Below are positions 36,210 through 36,768 of a stretch of DNA of 36,768 nucleotides, piece by piece. Positions within the stretch are counted from its first letter, which is position 1. Every line of letters starts with the position of its first letter. The position numbers and the translations under genes are program-made. A model generated the notes under the pieces. The model saw only the letters and a list, made by a program, of their open reading frames with translations. It searched no databases and was not told the DNA's origin. This DNA is from Afipia sp. 64-13 (lineage in GTDB: Bacteria > Pseudomonadota > Alphaproteobacteria > Rhizobiales > Xanthobacteraceae), in the NCBI GenBank assembly GCA_001897755.1, contig MKUJ01000010.1, positions 38,529 to 75,296 of the forward strand. The letters run 5' to 3'.

Positions 36210-36768
36210 ATGGCCGTCACCAATGAGATATCCCCCCTCCATACCAAGCTCCTGTCTGATGCCGACCCGATGCCGCCGCCGACCCGTCGCGACTTTCTCT
36301 ATGTCATGACCGCGGCTTTTGGCGTCGTGGGCGGCGTCGCCTGTCTTGTGCCGATGTTCTCCCAGATGAACCCGGATGCGGCGACGCTCGCCGCCGGAGG
36401 CCCCGTCGACCTCGATCTCAGCAAGCTGGAGCCCGGCCAGCAGATCGTGGTGCGCTGGCAGGATCACCCGATTTTCGTCACCAGACGGCCGGCGAAACTC
36501 TTGCAGGTCCTGCAGGATCCGAAGCTGATCGCGCGGCTTGCCGACCCGGACTCCGAGGAGGCCCAGCAGCCGCCTTACGCGAAAAACTGGCATCGCTCCG
36601 CCAATCCCGAATATGGCGTCCTTGTCGGCATCTGCACGCATCTGGGGTGCATTCCGATGTTCTATCCTGACGCCAGTTCGACCGAGCCGACCGCCGACTG
36701 GATGGGCGGCTATTTCTGCCCCTGTCACGGATCGAAATACGATCTGGCGGGTCGCGTCTTCAACGGCG
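36210..36768 (+). CDS. petA: Ubiquinol-cytochrome c reductase Rieske iron-sulfur subunit (partial)
   Basis: The first 186 codons of the Rieske protein of the cytochrome bc1 complex, cut by the right edge. A twin-Arg signal (PTRRDFLYV, Arg26-27) and a membrane anchor (about 31-52) are followed by the [2Fe-2S] domain. Cluster ligands are CTHLGC at 142-147 and CPCHGS at 170-175, with Cys and His ligands and the disulfide cysteines all present. A stretch of about 20 residues with YPDASSTEPTADW separates the two boxes. That spacing and the ending GGYFCPCHGSKYDLAGRV are as I recall the beta- and gammaproteobacterial Rieske, not the shorter alphaproteobacterial form. GAGG lies about 6 nt before the ATG. 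The expected cytochrome b and c1 genes would lie beyond the window. Confidence 0.93.
   Translation, partial: MAVTNEISPLHTKLLSDADPMPPPTRRDFLYVMTAAFGVVGGVACLVPMFSQMNPDAATLAAGGPVDLDLSKLEPGQQIVVRWQDHPIFVTRRPAKLLQVLQDPKLIARLADPDSEEAQQPPYAKNWHRSANPEYGVLVGICTHLGCIPMFYPDASSTEPTADWMGGYFCPCHGSKYDLAGRVFNG

Overview
The window is GC-rich chromosomal DNA from an alphaproteobacterium. Gene content and protein style fit the Bradyrhizobium/Rhodopseudomonas/Nitrobacter/Afipia group (Nitrobacteraceae). The family assignment is inferred from remembered protein families and was not tested by a search. Coding density is high and almost everything is core metabolism. I see no rRNA or tRNA gene, CRISPR array, insertion sequence or prophage.

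Layout. 1-7150: the tail of an unknown gene, a single-cysteine Bcp-type peroxiredoxin, a 1200-residue AsmA/DUF3971-type envelope protein, and tyrS divergent from anmK. 7146-15843: an alpha/beta hydrolase, then the Fe-S cluster assembly locus (NifS/IscS-like cysteine desulfurase, sufB, sufC, sufD, sufS, sufT, sufA). A periplasmic DsrE-like gene lies on the opposite strand between sufT and sufA. 15883-22069: a GGDEF diguanylate cyclase, an RhlE-type DEAD-box helicase, an FAD monooxygenase, and parE (topoisomerase IV subunit B), which meets the monooxygenase tail to tail. 22579-26898: a DedA membrane protein, argC, a MAPEG membrane protein and a class I PHA synthase (phaC). 27185-33964: a small lipoprotein, then the co-directional set alaC, hom, glpX, a HAD hydrolase and recJ, with a three-hairpin repeat just before recJ. 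33998-36768: an AT-rich single-pass membrane protein of unknown function, a Tat-exported MltB-type lytic transglycosylase, and the first 186 codons of a Rieske iron-sulfur protein (petA) running off the right edge.

How the parts work together. The suf genes form one assembly line. The desulfurases supply sulfur, SufBCD is the scaffold, SufT helps maturation and SufA carries clusters. AnmK and MltB are both connected to anhydro-muropeptide turnover but are 29 kb apart. AlaC, Hom and ArgC are amino-acid metabolism, and GlpX is gluconeogenic or Calvin-cycle fructose bisphosphatase.

I found no complete novel system. The places most worth a second look are the DsrE-like gene inside the suf locus, the petA product (which looks like the beta/gammaproteobacterial type rather than the usual alphaproteobacterial one), the AT-rich orphan gene between recJ and mltB, the triple-hairpin repeat, and a perfect inverted repeat whose three-base loop is the tyrS stop codon.
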